46,670 nt of DNA, taken from NCBI GenBank assembly GCA_036271555.1, contig DATBAK010000090.1, forward strand, positions 1 to 46,670, in the 5' to 3' direction. Every line of letters starts with the position of its first letter. Within the stretch, counting starts at the first letter, position 1. Below the pieces are notes generated by a model, which did not search any database, was not told the DNA's origin, and worked only from the letters and a program-made list of their open reading frames with translations. Positions 8,087 through 15,573 of this stretch are shown one piece after another. The position numbers and the translations under genes are program-made. Source of the DNA: Acidimicrobiia bacterium. Its GTDB lineage: Bacteria > Actinomycetota > Acidimicrobiia > IMCC26256 > PALSA-610.

Positions 8087-8644
8087 ATGGCTGTCGTCGA
8101 CATCGCGGGCTTCGTCGCCGATCTCAAGGACCACGCGGTCGAGCACTGCTTCCACGTGCACGACGAGCGCCACTTCGTCGAGTCGTATTCGCTGCGCCAG
8201 ACGTGGGAGGTCGACCTCCACCCCGAAGAGGGCTGCGAGGGACCGGTCGACCTCTACCTCTCGCTCGTGATCGACCCGCGCGTGCTGCTCGGCTTCGAGG
8301 ACGCGGTCATCGGTCTCCCCGACGACGACGAGCCCGAGGACACGTACTACTTCCCGCTCGACTTCACGTGGGCGTTGCCGCCGCTCCCGAGCGGGCCGAA
8401 CCTGCTGGAGCTCGCGACCGAGCTCGCGGGCGTCGGCGGACCCGATCTTCCGCTCGAGGTGTCGGCGACCGACTCGTTCCCGTCGGCGACCGACGCGCCG
8501 GAGCGCACGCTGCGGATCGTCGCGCACCAACAGGTCTCGCTCGTGCGGATCCGCGCCGGCGACGAGGTGCCGTGCGAGATGCTCGAACGCTGTCTCAGCG
8601 TGAGCCGCTATCTGCTCGACCGCGCGCCCGAGTGGTTGAGCTGA
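8087..8644 (+). CDS. Hypothetical protein
   Basis: A 185-residue acidic soluble protein that I do not recognise. It is rich in Asp, Glu, Leu and Val, and has no signal peptide, membrane segment or known motif. ATG at 8087 is four bases after the esterase stop, so it is probably the last gene of this operon. Its final 37 bases overlap the 3' end of the convergent GGDEF-EAL gene. The coding case rests on clean G+C-rich codon use throughout and on operon position. Confidence 0.7.
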   Translation: MAVVDIAGFVADLKDHAVEHCFHVHDERHFVESYSLRQTWEVDLHPEEGCEGPVDLYLSLVIDPRVLLGFEDAVIGLPDDDEPEDTYYFPLDFTWALPPLPSGPNLLELATELAGVGGPDLPLEVSATDSFPSATDAPERTLRIVAHQQVSLVRIRAGDEVPCEMLERCLSVSRYLLDRAPEWLS

Positions 8645-11583
8645 GTCACGAGGAAGCGGCGGCCGAGCATCGCGGTCGCGTCTTCCGCGGGTACCGCGCG
8701 CGAGAAGAGGAAGCCTTGCATCGCGTCGCAGCCCAGGCGGGCGAGCGTCTCGAGGTGCGCGGCGCGCTCGACGCCCTCGGCCACGCACTCCATGCCGAGC
8801 GCGTGCGCGAGCTCGATCACCGACGCGACGATCGTCGCGCCCTGCGGGTCGAGGCCGAGCTCGAGCACGAACGACTGGTCGATCTTGAGCACGGTCACGG
8901 GCAGCCGGCGCAGGTAGCTCAGCGACGAGTAGCCGGTGCCGAAGTCGTCGATCGCGAGCGAGACGCCGAGCGCGCGGAGCCGCTGCAAGGTGTCGATCGT
9001 CGTCGGCGTGTCCTGCATGAGCAGTGACTCGGTGATCTCGATGCACAGCCGGTCCGCGGGCGCGCCCGTCTCGGCGAGCGCCGACGCGACCTCGTCGACG
9101 AGGTCGAGCTGACCGAGCTGCGAGGCCGACAGGTTCACCGAGACCCACGGGCACGACCCGTCGGGAGCCGCGGCGGCGAAGCGCACGATCTGCTCGCACG
9201 CGGTGCGCAGGAAGCGCATGCCCATCGGCACGATGAGTCCCGTGTCCTCGGCGACCGCGAGGAACTCGCCGGGGCCGACGATGCCGTGACCGGGTCGGTC
9301 CCAGCGCGCCAGCGCCTCGAAGCCGACGACCTCGCCGCCGCGCGTCGTCACGACCGGTTGGTAGTGCAGGCAGAGCTCGTCCTCGTCGAGCGCGCGCCGG
9401 AACGCGAGCTCGGTCTCGATGCGTACCGCGACGGCCGAACGCAGGTGCTCGTCGAACAGCTCGACGCGGTTGCGGCCGCGCTCCTTCGCCCGGTACGCGG
9501 CGATGTCGGCGTGCTTCAGCATCGTGTCGGCTTCGCCCTCGCCGCCCGCGACGACGACGCCGATGCTCGCGCCGACGTACATCTGGGTGCCGCGCACCGA
9601 GAACGGCTCGTCGAGCGACGCGCGCACGCGCTCCGCGATCGCGACCGCTTCGGCCGCGTCGGCGACGTCGGGACACACGATGACGAACTCGTCGCCGCCG
9701 AAGCGACCCGCGGTGTCGCCCTCGCGCACGGCTTCGCGGAGCCGGCCCGCCGCGGTGACGAGCACGTCGTCGCCGGCGACGTGACCGAAGCTGTCGTTCA
9801 CGCGCTTGAAGTGGTCGAGGTCGATGAAGAGGATCGCGACCTCGCTCGCGCGCCGGCGTGCGCCCGCGAGCGCGAGGTCGAGGTGGTCGATGAGCAGGTT
9901 GCGCAGCGGCAGGTCGGTGAGCGCGTCGTGGGTCGCCTCGTACGCGAGCCGCTCCTCGAACTGGCGGCGCTCGGTGACGTCGACGATCTGTCCGAGGCTG
10001 TAGTGCGGCGCGCCTTCCGAGTCCTGCACGATCGTCACGTGGACGCGGCACCAGATCCAGTCGCCCGACTTGCGCCGGTACCGCTTCTCGATCACGTAGC
10101 TCGGCAGGTCGCCGTGGTAGGTGCGCTCGTGCAGCGCGACGTTGTGGTCGAGGTCGTCGGGGTGCGTGAGATCCGTGAACGAGTAATCGAGCAGCTCGTC
10201 CGCCGTGTAGCCGAGCATGCGGCAGAACGCGGGGTTCACGCGGAAGAAGTGGCCGTCTTCCCGCAGCATTGCAATGCCGATCGGCGCGTGCTGGAACGCC
10301 TCTTCGAACCGCACCTGCGCGGCGTGCAGGTTGGCCTCGATGCGCCGGCGCTCCGAGATGTCGCGCAGGTTGACCGCGATGCCGTCGACGAGCGGGTCGT
10401 CGAGCAGGTTCACCCCGAGCGCTTCGAGGTAGAGCCAGCTGCCGTCGGCGTGGCGGAGGCGCAGCTCGAGCGGATCGGGCTCGGTCGCGCCTTCGATCGA
10501 GCGCGCCACCGCGGCGAACGTGTCCTCGAGGTCGTCGGGATGGATGAGCTCGACCGCGCTCACGCCGAGCAGCTCGGTCTCGCGGTAGCCGAGGATCTCG
10601 CCGACCGCCCCACTCACGTACGTGATGCGCAGCTCCGGGTCGATCACCGCGACGATGTCGGACGAGCGCGCGATGAGCGTGCGGAAGCGCCGTTCGTTCT
10701 GCTCGATCTCGACGCTGCTCTCGACGACGTCGGTGATGTCGGTGAGCGAGACCGCGACGACGTCGGGCGTTCCGTCGGGGTTCGTCTCGACGACCACCGC
10801 GTTCGCCGACAGCCAACGGCTCACATGGCCGTCGGCGTCCGCGGCGCCCATGACCGCGTCCCGAACCGGTTCGCCCGTCGCGCGCGTGCGGTCGGCGGGG
10901 CGCTCGGCGTTGGGGATCTCGGTGCCGTCCCGCCGCACGAGCTTCCACGCGAGCTCCTGCGTCGTGCGGCTGAGCATGTCGTCCGCGGGCAGACCGAGCA
11001 TCTGCTCCGCGGCCGGGTTGCACGCAATGATGCGGCCGCCCTCGCCCGACAGGATGATGCCCTCGGCGAGGGAGTCGAGCACGCGGCGGTGGCGCGCCTC
11101 GCTCGCGCGCAACGCGGACTCGGCCTTCTCGCGCTCGGTGACGTCCTTGACGTCGAGCACGACGCCCTCGATGTCGGGATCCGCGAGCAGGTTCGTCAGC
11201 GTGCCCTCGATCGAACGCCAGGTGCCGTCGACGAACTTGATCCGGTAGTGGACCGGTACCGGGTGCTCGGGCTGCTCGAGCGCAGTCGCGAAGCTGTGCG
11301 CGAGCACCCCGAAGTCGTCGGGATGGATGCGGTCGACCGCGAACTCGAGGTCCTCGACGTCGCGGTCGACGAGGCCCGTGTGCAGCTCGAGCGCGGCCGG
11401 GCTCAAATACCGGGGCGTACCGTCCCGAGCGAGCACGCCCGTGAGCGCCCGCGAGCGCGACACGACCGCGGCGAGTCGCCGATCGGCGATCGGATCCGCG
11501 TCAGGGCCTGGGCTCACGGGCGTCGTCCTCGTCCGGCCGTCCCCACGGGAACGGTCCGATCCGTCCTCATCGGCCGGAATCAC
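8608..11583 (-). CDS. Multi-PAS GGDEF-EAL protein (bifunctional cyclic di-GMP enzyme)
   Basis: A soluble protein of about 991 residues with four PAS domains (roughly 40-160, 165-295, 297-420 and 425-545), a GGDEF diguanylate cyclase domain (545-700) and an EAL phosphodiesterase domain (725-970). Both enzymes look intact: GGDEF near residue 629 with an upstream RxxD inhibitory site (REGD, five residues before GGDEF), and in the EAL part FEALARW near 755, EITES, DDFGTGYSS, KIDQSF and AEGVE. There are no membrane helices, so sensing is cytoplasmic through the PAS domains. GTG at 11583 is preferred; an ATG at 11670 would add 29 poorly protein-like residues and overlap the divergent gene at 11663. 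The 3' end overlaps the convergent hypothetical gene by 37 bases. Confidence 0.9.
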   Translation of the reverse strand: MIPADEDGSDRSRGDGRTRTTPVSPGPDADPIADRRLAAVVSRSRALTGVLARDGTPRYLSPAALELHTGLVDRDVEDLEFAVDRIHPDDFGVLAHSFATALEQPEHPVPVHYRIKFVDGTWRSIEGTLTNLLADPDIEGVVLDVKDVTEREKAESALRASEARHRRVLDSLAEGIILSGEGGRIIACNPAAEQMLGLPADDMLSRTTQELAWKLVRRDGTEIPNAERPADRTRATGEPVRDAVMGAADADGHVSRWLSANAVVVETNPDGTPDVVAVSLTDITDVVESSVEIEQNERRFRTLIARSSDIVAVIDPELRITYVSGAVGEILGYRETELLGVSAVELIHPDDLEDTFAAVARSIEGATEPDPLELRLRHADGSWLYLEALGVNLLDDPLVDGIAVNLRDISERRRIEANLHAAQVRFEEAFQHAPIGIAMLREDGHFFRVNPAFCRMLGYTADELLDYSFTDLTHPDDLDHNVALHERTYHGDLPSYVIEKRYRRKSGDWIWCRVHVTIVQDSEGAPHYSLGQIVDVTERRQFEERLAYEATHDALTDLPLRNLLIDHLDLALAGARRRASEVAILFIDLDHFKRVNDSFGHVAGDDVLVTAAGRLREAVREGDTAGRFGGDEFVIVCPDVADAAEAVAIAERVRASLDEPFSVRGTQMYVGASIGVVVAGGEGEADTMLKHADIAAYRAKERGRNRVELFDEHLRSAVAVRIETELAFRRALDEDELCLHYQPVVTTRGGEVVGFEALARWDRPGHGIVGPGEFLAVAEDTGLIVPMGMRFLRTACEQIVRFAAAAPDGSCPWVSVNLSASQLGQLDLVDEVASALAETGAPADRLCIEITESLLMQDTPTTIDTLQRLRALGVSLAIDDFGTGYSSLSYLRRLPVTVLKIDQSFVLELGLDPQGATIVASVIELAHALGMECVAEGVERAAHLETLARLGCDAMQGFLFSRAVPAEDATAMLGRRFLVTQLNHSGARSSR

Positions 11584-11662
11584 GCCCGAGCCAAGCGCGA
11601 GATATGAGGACTCCGGGGAAGGCGCGTCCCGGGGGTGTCGCGGATGAGAGAATGGCGCTCCT

Positions 11663-12001
11663 ATGGGCATGCGGACGGAATGCCGGCATTACGAGAGCCG
11701 GACCTACGGACAGGGCGAGACGGTACGGAAGTGCCGGCTCGACCTTGCCCCCGAGGCACCGTGGCGGTGCCCCACCGACTGCCCGATGTTCGAGAAGCGC
11801 CGCTTCGACGCGGCCTGGCAGTACGGCAGTCTCTCCGGCGCGATGGCGCCGACGCCGACGCCGGAACCGGCCAACCTCGACGATGCCGCCGCCGCACTGC
11901 TCGACGAGGCCGAGGACATCGTGAACGCGGCCGGCGCGGCCGCGCTCGAGGAGATGGACCGCCGCGCCGCGCGCAAGCGCTTCCGCAAGAAGAAGCGCTA
12001 A
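11663..12001 (+). CDS. Small cysteine-containing protein of unknown function
   Basis: A 112-residue protein. The N-terminal half holds four cysteines, C7, C24, C36 and C40, plus H9, in a C-x16-C-x11-C-x3-C arrangement that could bind zinc or an Fe-S cluster. A Pro-rich linker follows (APTPTPEP), then an Ala-rich helix, and the tail is strongly basic (KRFRKKKR), which suggests nucleic-acid or ribosome contact. I do not recognise the family. There is no clear ribosome binding site at ATG 11663; a GAGAAT at 11648-11653 would fit a -10 for a leaderless message. ATG 11669 is an alternative. A repeat copy begins just after its stop. Confidence 0.7.
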   Translation: MGMRTECRHYESRTYGQGETVRKCRLDLAPEAPWRCPTDCPMFEKRRFDAAWQYGSLSGAMAPTPTPEPANLDDAAAALLDEAEDIVNAAGAAALEEMDRRAARKRFRKKKR

Positions 12002-12007
12002 CGAGCG

Positions 12008-12100
12008 CGAGTTCTCACAGGAACGGGCGGGTCGCTCTGCCGCCCGCCCGGCTTGGCGGCTGAGGCGTCAGGAGCCGCGAGCGCAGCGAGCGCGACCATA
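12008..12100 (-). repeat. Dispersed structured repeat, copy B
   Basis: Reverse-oriented copy of the 92-bp element. Its conserved 40-bp part lies at the 12100 end and contains the last codons and TGA stop of the ArsR-GNAT gene. Its hairpin is an 8-bp perfect stem (12024-12031 with 12043-12050), followed by the conserved CCGCCCGTTC block. It separates the convergent gene pair 11663-12001 and 12068-13159. Confidence 0.75.
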
Positions 12101-13159
12101 AGGATCGTCTTCGAGGACGGCAGCCTCGAAGCGGCGCGCGAAGCAGACCGAGCGCGGCAGTTCCGCGTACTGACCGAAGCACTCGATGTGCTCGTAGCCG
12201 CGGCGCTCGTAGAGCGCGATCGCCTCGGGTTGCGCGTCGCCGGTCTCGAGTCGCACGCCGCAGTAACCGAGCGCCACCGCGCGGTCCTCGAGCGCCTGCA
12301 GCACGAGATGGCTGTAACCGTGCCCGCGGTGCGTCGGCAGGACGTACACGGCCTTGATCTCGGCGGTGTCGGCATCGGAGCGGCAGATGCCACCGCAGGC
12401 GACGTCGTCGGCGCCGACGCGGAGGACGAAGAACGCCCCGTTCGGGGCCGTAAATGCCGCGGGATCGCGAATCGACGCGGGTGCGGGCTCGGGCTGCCCG
12501 TAGCGCGCGCCGAGCTCCGCCCACTGCGCGCGGACGAGGAGCGCGGCGGTCGCGTCGTCGGACGCGCACTCGCGCAGCACGACCGCGGGAGGGTCGCCGT
12601 CGGTGCGCTCGCCACTCGCGTCGCGCGCGGAGCCGGCGCGCAGATGGGTCGCGATGAAGATCGCGCAGCCGTCGCCGTCCGGATCGCGCGGCAGGCGCGC
12701 GTACTCGTCGAGGATGCGCGCGATGCGCTTCTCGAGCTCGATGCGATTCGGGCGCGTGAGCGTCATCGCGAGGCGGCTCGTGCGCAGGTCGGCGTTCGGC
12801 TCGGAGTCGCGCAGCTCCGCGAGGAACGCCTCGAACGAAGCCTGCGACACGTTCACGCCCGCGGCGGCGTCGTCGACCGCGAGCGTCCACGAGCGACCGG
12901 TCGAGCGGTACGGCTTCTCCGTCGTGCCCCGCGGCCCGCGGCGTTCGGCCGCGGGTTCGATGAAGCCGGTCCGCAGCAGCGTGCGGACGTGGTGGAGGAC
13001 CGTCGCGGGGTTCTCGCCGAGGCTCCGGGCGAGCTCGCGGTTCGTGAGCTCCCGGTCGAACAGCAGGCGGATGATCCGCAGCCGCAGGGGGTGGGCGAGG
13101 GCCCGGGTCTCCGCGACCGTGGCCCGGGGACGCTCGTCGGGCTCCCGTGCGGTCGGCAT
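12068..13159 (-). CDS. ArsR-type winged-helix regulator fused to a GNAT acetyltransferase
   Basis: A 363-residue two-domain protein. Residues about 12-90 form an ArsR/HTH_20-like winged helix (ALAHPLRLRIIRLL, then NRELARSLGENPATVLHHVRTL). A helical linker leads to a GNAT domain at about 195-345 with the acetyl-CoA loop HRGHGY and the ALYERRGYEH segment. The regulatory half probably represses its own gene and the divergent exporter through the dyad at 13182-13217; the acetyl acceptor is unknown. I prefer ATG 13159: it lies eight bases after a good -10 (TAGAAT), suggesting a leaderless message, whereas a GTG at 13180 would start upstream of that promoter. The last ten residues (GRARCARGS region) are encoded by repeat copy B. 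Confidence 0.83.
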   Translation of the reverse strand: MPTAREPDERPRATVAETRALAHPLRLRIIRLLFDRELTNRELARSLGENPATVLHHVRTLLRTGFIEPAAERRGPRGTTEKPYRSTGRSWTLAVDDAAAGVNVSQASFEAFLAELRDSEPNADLRTSRLAMTLTRPNRIELEKRIARILDEYARLPRDPDGDGCAIFIATHLRAGSARDASGERTDGDPPAVVLRECASDDATAALLVRAQWAELGARYGQPEPAPASIRDPAAFTAPNGAFFVLRVGADDVACGGICRSDADTAEIKAVYVLPTHRGHGYSHLVLQALEDRAVALGYCGVRLETGDAQPEAIALYERRGYEHIECFGQYAELPRSVCFARRFEAAVLEDDPYGRARCARGS

Positions 13160-13167
13160 GACGCGCG

Positions 13168-13197
13168 ATTCTAGGCCCACTGGTTGACAACTCTCAA
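13168..13197 (-). promoter_or_regulatory. Putative promoter of the ArsR-GNAT gene
   Basis: On the minus strand TTGAGA (13197-13192), an 18-bp spacer and TAGAAT (13173-13168) make a good -35/-10 pair. The start point would fall at or next to the ATG at 13159, giving a leaderless transcript. The -35 lies inside the operator dyad. Confidence 0.5.
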
Positions 13198-13217
13198 TCG
13201 ATTGGGAAGACTCAACC
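13182..13217. promoter_or_regulatory. Operator-like dyad between the ArsR-GNAT and MFS genes
   Basis: An inner perfect palindrome CAATCGATTG (13195-13204) and outer arms GGTTGA (13182-13187) and TCAACC (13212-13217) share the same centre, 13199.5. The 36-bp site lies between the divergent starts (13159 and 13219) and covers the minus-strand -35 and a plus-strand TTGACA (13184-13189). It is a natural target for the winged-helix protein encoded alongside. Confidence 0.6.
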
Positions 13218-13218
13218 G

Positions 13219-14523
13219 ATGACCGTGCCGCCGCTGACGGATCCGGAGCGCTCCGAGCGGCCGCCGCTCGGTCCGCGCCGACGCTTCCGGCCCGGGGCCC
13301 GATCCCTGCTCCGCAACCGGGACTTCGTGCGCCTCTGGACCGCCGAGACCGTGAGCCAGGTCGGGAGCCAGGTGACGCTGCTCGCGATCCCGCTGCTCGC
13401 GATCACCACGCTCAAGGCGACGACGTTCCAGGTCGGTGCGCTGAACGCCGTCGAGTTCGCGCCGTTCCTGATCGTCGGCCTGCCCGCGGGGGTCATCGTC
13501 GACCGCCGGCGCCGGCGGCCCGTGCTGATGTTCGGCGACCTCGGTCGCGCGATCGCGCTGTTCTCGATCCCGCTGGCGTGGTGGCTCGGTTGGCTCACGC
13601 TCGGCCAGCTCTTCGTCGTCGTGTTCACGACCGGCGTGCTCACCGTCTTCTTCGACGTCGCCTACCAGTCGTACCTGCCGGCGCTGGTCGATTCCGACCA
13701 GCTCGGCGAGGGCAACGCCAAGCTCCAGATGAGCGACTCCGGCGCGCAGGTCGTCGGCCCCGGCCTCGCGGGCTCGCTCGTGCAGATCGTCGGCGCGCCC
13801 ACGTCGGTGCTGGTCGACGCGATCAGCTTCCTGCTCTCGGCCGGCAGCGTGTCGCGCATCCAACGCGCGGAGCCGCCGGTCGACGCGCCACCGAAGCACG
13901 AGCAGCCGTCGATGCGCAGCCAGATCGGCGAAGGACTGCGCTACCTGCTCGGGCATCCCGTGTTGAAGTGCGTCGCCGGCTGCACCGCGACGTCGAACTA
14001 CTTCAGCTCGATGACGCAGGCGGTGTTGCTCGTGTACTTCGTGCGCGTGCTGCACTACAGCGCGGGCGTGATCGGTCTCGTGCTCATGCTCGCCAGCATC
14101 GGGTTCTTCGTCGGTGCGGCCGTGGAGTCGCGGGTCGAGCGTGTGCTGAAGCTCGGGCGCACCATCTGGTTGTCGATCGTCGTGAGCGAGGCCGGCGCGT
14201 TCTTCGTCGCGTTCTCACCGCGCCACCATGCGTTCGGTTGGATCATCGCGGGCTTGTTGCTCACGTCGCTCGGCAGCCCGATCTACAACATCGCCCAGGT
14301 GAGCTACCGGCAGGCGATCACGCCGAACAACATGCTCGGACGGATGAACGCGTCGATGCGCTTCATGGTGTGGGGCACGATGCCGCTCGGCTCGCTCACC
14401 GGTGGTCTGCTCGGCACGCTCTTCGGCTTGAAGACGACGCTGATCATCGGCGCGTTCGGCGGTGTGCTCGCCGTGTTCTTCGTGCTCACCAAGGCGGTGC
14501 GCGAGCTCGTGACGGTCGCGTAA
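13219..14523 (+). CDS. MFS transporter, EntS/MFS_3-type exporter
   Basis: A 434-residue major facilitator protein with about twelve hydrophobic segments beginning near residue 40. A cytoplasmic loop rich in Arg (DRRRRRPV) after the second helix fits the conserved MFS loop, and the domain resembles MFS_3/enterobactin exporter-like proteins; the substrate cannot be read from sequence. ATG 13219 directly follows the operator dyad, with no room for a classical ribosome binding site after a TTGACA-based promoter, so a leaderless message is likely. The divergent ArsR-GNAT gene is the probable regulator, a layout typical of drug or metabolite efflux pairs. Confidence 0.87.
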   Translation: MTVPPLTDPERSERPPLGPRRRFRPGARSLLRNRDFVRLWTAETVSQVGSQVTLLAIPLLAITTLKATTFQVGALNAVEFAPFLIVGLPAGVIVDRRRRRPVLMFGDLGRAIALFSIPLAWWLGWLTLGQLFVVVFTTGVLTVFFDVAYQSYLPALVDSDQLGEGNAKLQMSDSGAQVVGPGLAGSLVQIVGAPTSVLVDAISFLLSAGSVSRIQRAEPPVDAPPKHEQPSMRSQIGEGLRYLLGHPVLKCVAGCTATSNYFSSMTQAVLLVYFVRVLHYSAGVIGLVLMLASIGFFVGAAVESRVERVLKLGRTIWLSIVVSEAGAFFVAFSPRHHAFGWIIAGLLLTSLGSPIYNIAQVSYRQAITPNNMLGRMNASMRFMVWGTMPLGSLTGGLLGTLFGLKTTLIIGAFGGVLAVFFVLTKAVRELVTVA

Positions 14524-14563
14524 CCGTCGCGCGCGTTCGCGCTTGTGTCGCACCGGTTGCGGG

Positions 14564-14590
14564 TAGGCGGTCCCGAACGCGAGCAAGGAG
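14564..14590 (+). promoter_or_regulatory. Putative -10 element and ribosome binding site of the DJ-1/PfpI gene
   Basis: TAGGCG at 14564-14569 resembles the -10 elements proposed for cysO and rph. AAGGAG at 14585-14590 lies six bases before the GTG at 14597 and fixes that start. Confidence 0.35.
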
Positions 14591-14596
14591 CACGAC

Positions 14597-15166
14597 GTGG
14601 ACGAGTTGTCCGGTGCGCAGGTGGCATTCCTCGTGGCGAACGAGGGAGTGGAGCAGATCGAGCTGACCGAGCCGTGGAAGGCGGTCGAGGCGGCGGGTGG
14701 ACTCCCGAGGCTGATCGCGCCGAAGGCGGGGTCGGTGCAGGCGTTCCACCACCTCGACCGGGGCGACACGTTCCAGGTCGATCTCGCCGTCGGTGCGGCC
14801 TCGGCCGGCGACTACATCGGGCTCGTGCTGCCCGGCGGTGTCGCGAACCCCGACCAGCTGCGCACGATCCCCGACGCGGTCGCGTTCGCCAAGGCGTTCG
14901 TCGAGGCGGGCAAGCCCGTCGCCGTGATCTGTCACGGACCGTGGACGCTCGTCGAAGCGGGTGTCGTGCGCAACCGCACGCTCACGAGCTGGCCGAGCCT
15001 GAAGACCGACATCGAGAACGCCGGTGGTCATTGGGTCGATCGTGAGGTCGAGGTCTGCAAGGGCGACGAGAACGTCATCGTCTCGAGTCGCAAGCCCGAC
15101 GACCTGCCCGCGTTCTGCGCGCAGCTCGTGCAGACGTTCGCGCAGAGCCTCGAGACGACGTCATGA
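14597..15166 (+). CDS. DJ-1/PfpI family protein
   Basis: A 189-residue class I glutamine amidotransferase-like protein of the DJ-1/PfpI family. The nucleophile cysteine lies in VICHGPW near residue 116 and an acidic partner is at the EGVEQIEL segment near 15-22; LPGGVANPDQLR near 77-88 is the usual loop before the elbow. Members act as deglycases, glyoxalases or stress proteases; the specific role is not readable. GTG at 14597 is set by an AAGGAG six bases upstream. Probably transcribed from its own promoter after the MFS gene. Confidence 0.9.
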   Translation: MDELSGAQVAFLVANEGVEQIELTEPWKAVEAAGGLPRLIAPKAGSVQAFHHLDRGDTFQVDLAVGAASAGDYIGLVLPGGVANPDQLRTIPDAVAFAKAFVEAGKPVAVICHGPWTLVEAGVVRNRTLTSWPSLKTDIENAGGHWVDREVEVCKGDENVIVSSRKPDDLPAFCAQLVQTFAQSLETTS

Positions 15167-15203
15167 TCTCCGGTCGCGCTCACTGCGCGCTTCGCTCGCC
15201 ACT
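15167..15203 (+). repeat. Partial dispersed repeat, fragment D
   Basis: A fragment of the conserved 40-bp part of the 92-bp element (GGTCGCGCTC and TTCGCTCGCC blocks), directly after the DJ-1/PfpI stop. The hairpin half is absent. Confidence 0.45.
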
Positions 15204-15218
15204 TTGGAGGTCATGCTG

Positions 15219-15488
15219 ATGCCGACTCTCGACGACGAAGGGATGCCGGATCTCGACCCGCCCGCGCCGGGCAAGGAGGAGACCGGTGATCCGCAGGAGG
15301 GGCTCCCGCCGCCGGGCGACAAGGCGCGCGGGTCGGTCGACTGGGGCGTGACCGCGGAGGAGCAACTCGAGGGCGAGCCGATCCAGGTGCGCGTCGAGCG
15401 CGAGCTCCCGGAAGTCGACACGACCGATCCCGTCGACGAGATCGCGAAGGACCTGCATCTCGATCGCGATCCGCTGGACGACTTCTGA
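15219..15488 (+). CDS. Small acidic DUF5709-like protein
   Basis: An 89-residue, very acidic, Pro-rich protein. The central segment VDWGVTAEEQLEGEPIQVR resembles the conserved core of actinobacterial DUF5709 proteins (G-x-TAEEQ-x-GE). Function is unknown and the protein is probably largely disordered. GGAGG at 15206-15210 is eight bases before ATG 15219 and only two before the ATG at 15213, so 15219 is the better start. It precedes a second small unknown gene. Confidence 0.72.
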   Translation: MPTLDDEGMPDLDPPAPGKEETGDPQEGLPPPGDKARGSVDWGVTAEEQLEGEPIQVRVERELPEVDTTDPVDEIAKDLHLDRDPLDDF

Positions 15489-15489
15489 T

Positions 15490-15527
15490 GACGGCGAGCA
15501 GCGAGCGAAGCGAGCGCGCGACCATGC
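15490..15527 (-). repeat. Partial dispersed repeat, fragment E
   Basis: A reverse-oriented fragment of the conserved part of the 92-bp element (minus strand: GGTCGCGCGCTCG followed by CTTCGCTCGCTGCTCGCC), right after the preceding stop codon. Confidence 0.4.
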
Positions 15528-15573
15528 CCGCTCCCATCCCGCGTCGTGTCGCGCGAGCTTGCGAGCACGACCG

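Noticed and set aside
7883-11023. 1046-codon minus-strand open frame
   Set aside because: Out-of-frame shadow of the GGDEF-EAL gene, mostly Arg/Ala/Pro, continuing across an unrelated plus-strand gene.
9286-11607. Long open frame on the plus strand antisense to the GGDEF-EAL gene
   Set aside because: Arg/Val/Asp-rich translation without any domain; the opposite strand has complete PAS, GGDEF and EAL motifs. It is a G+C-driven shadow.
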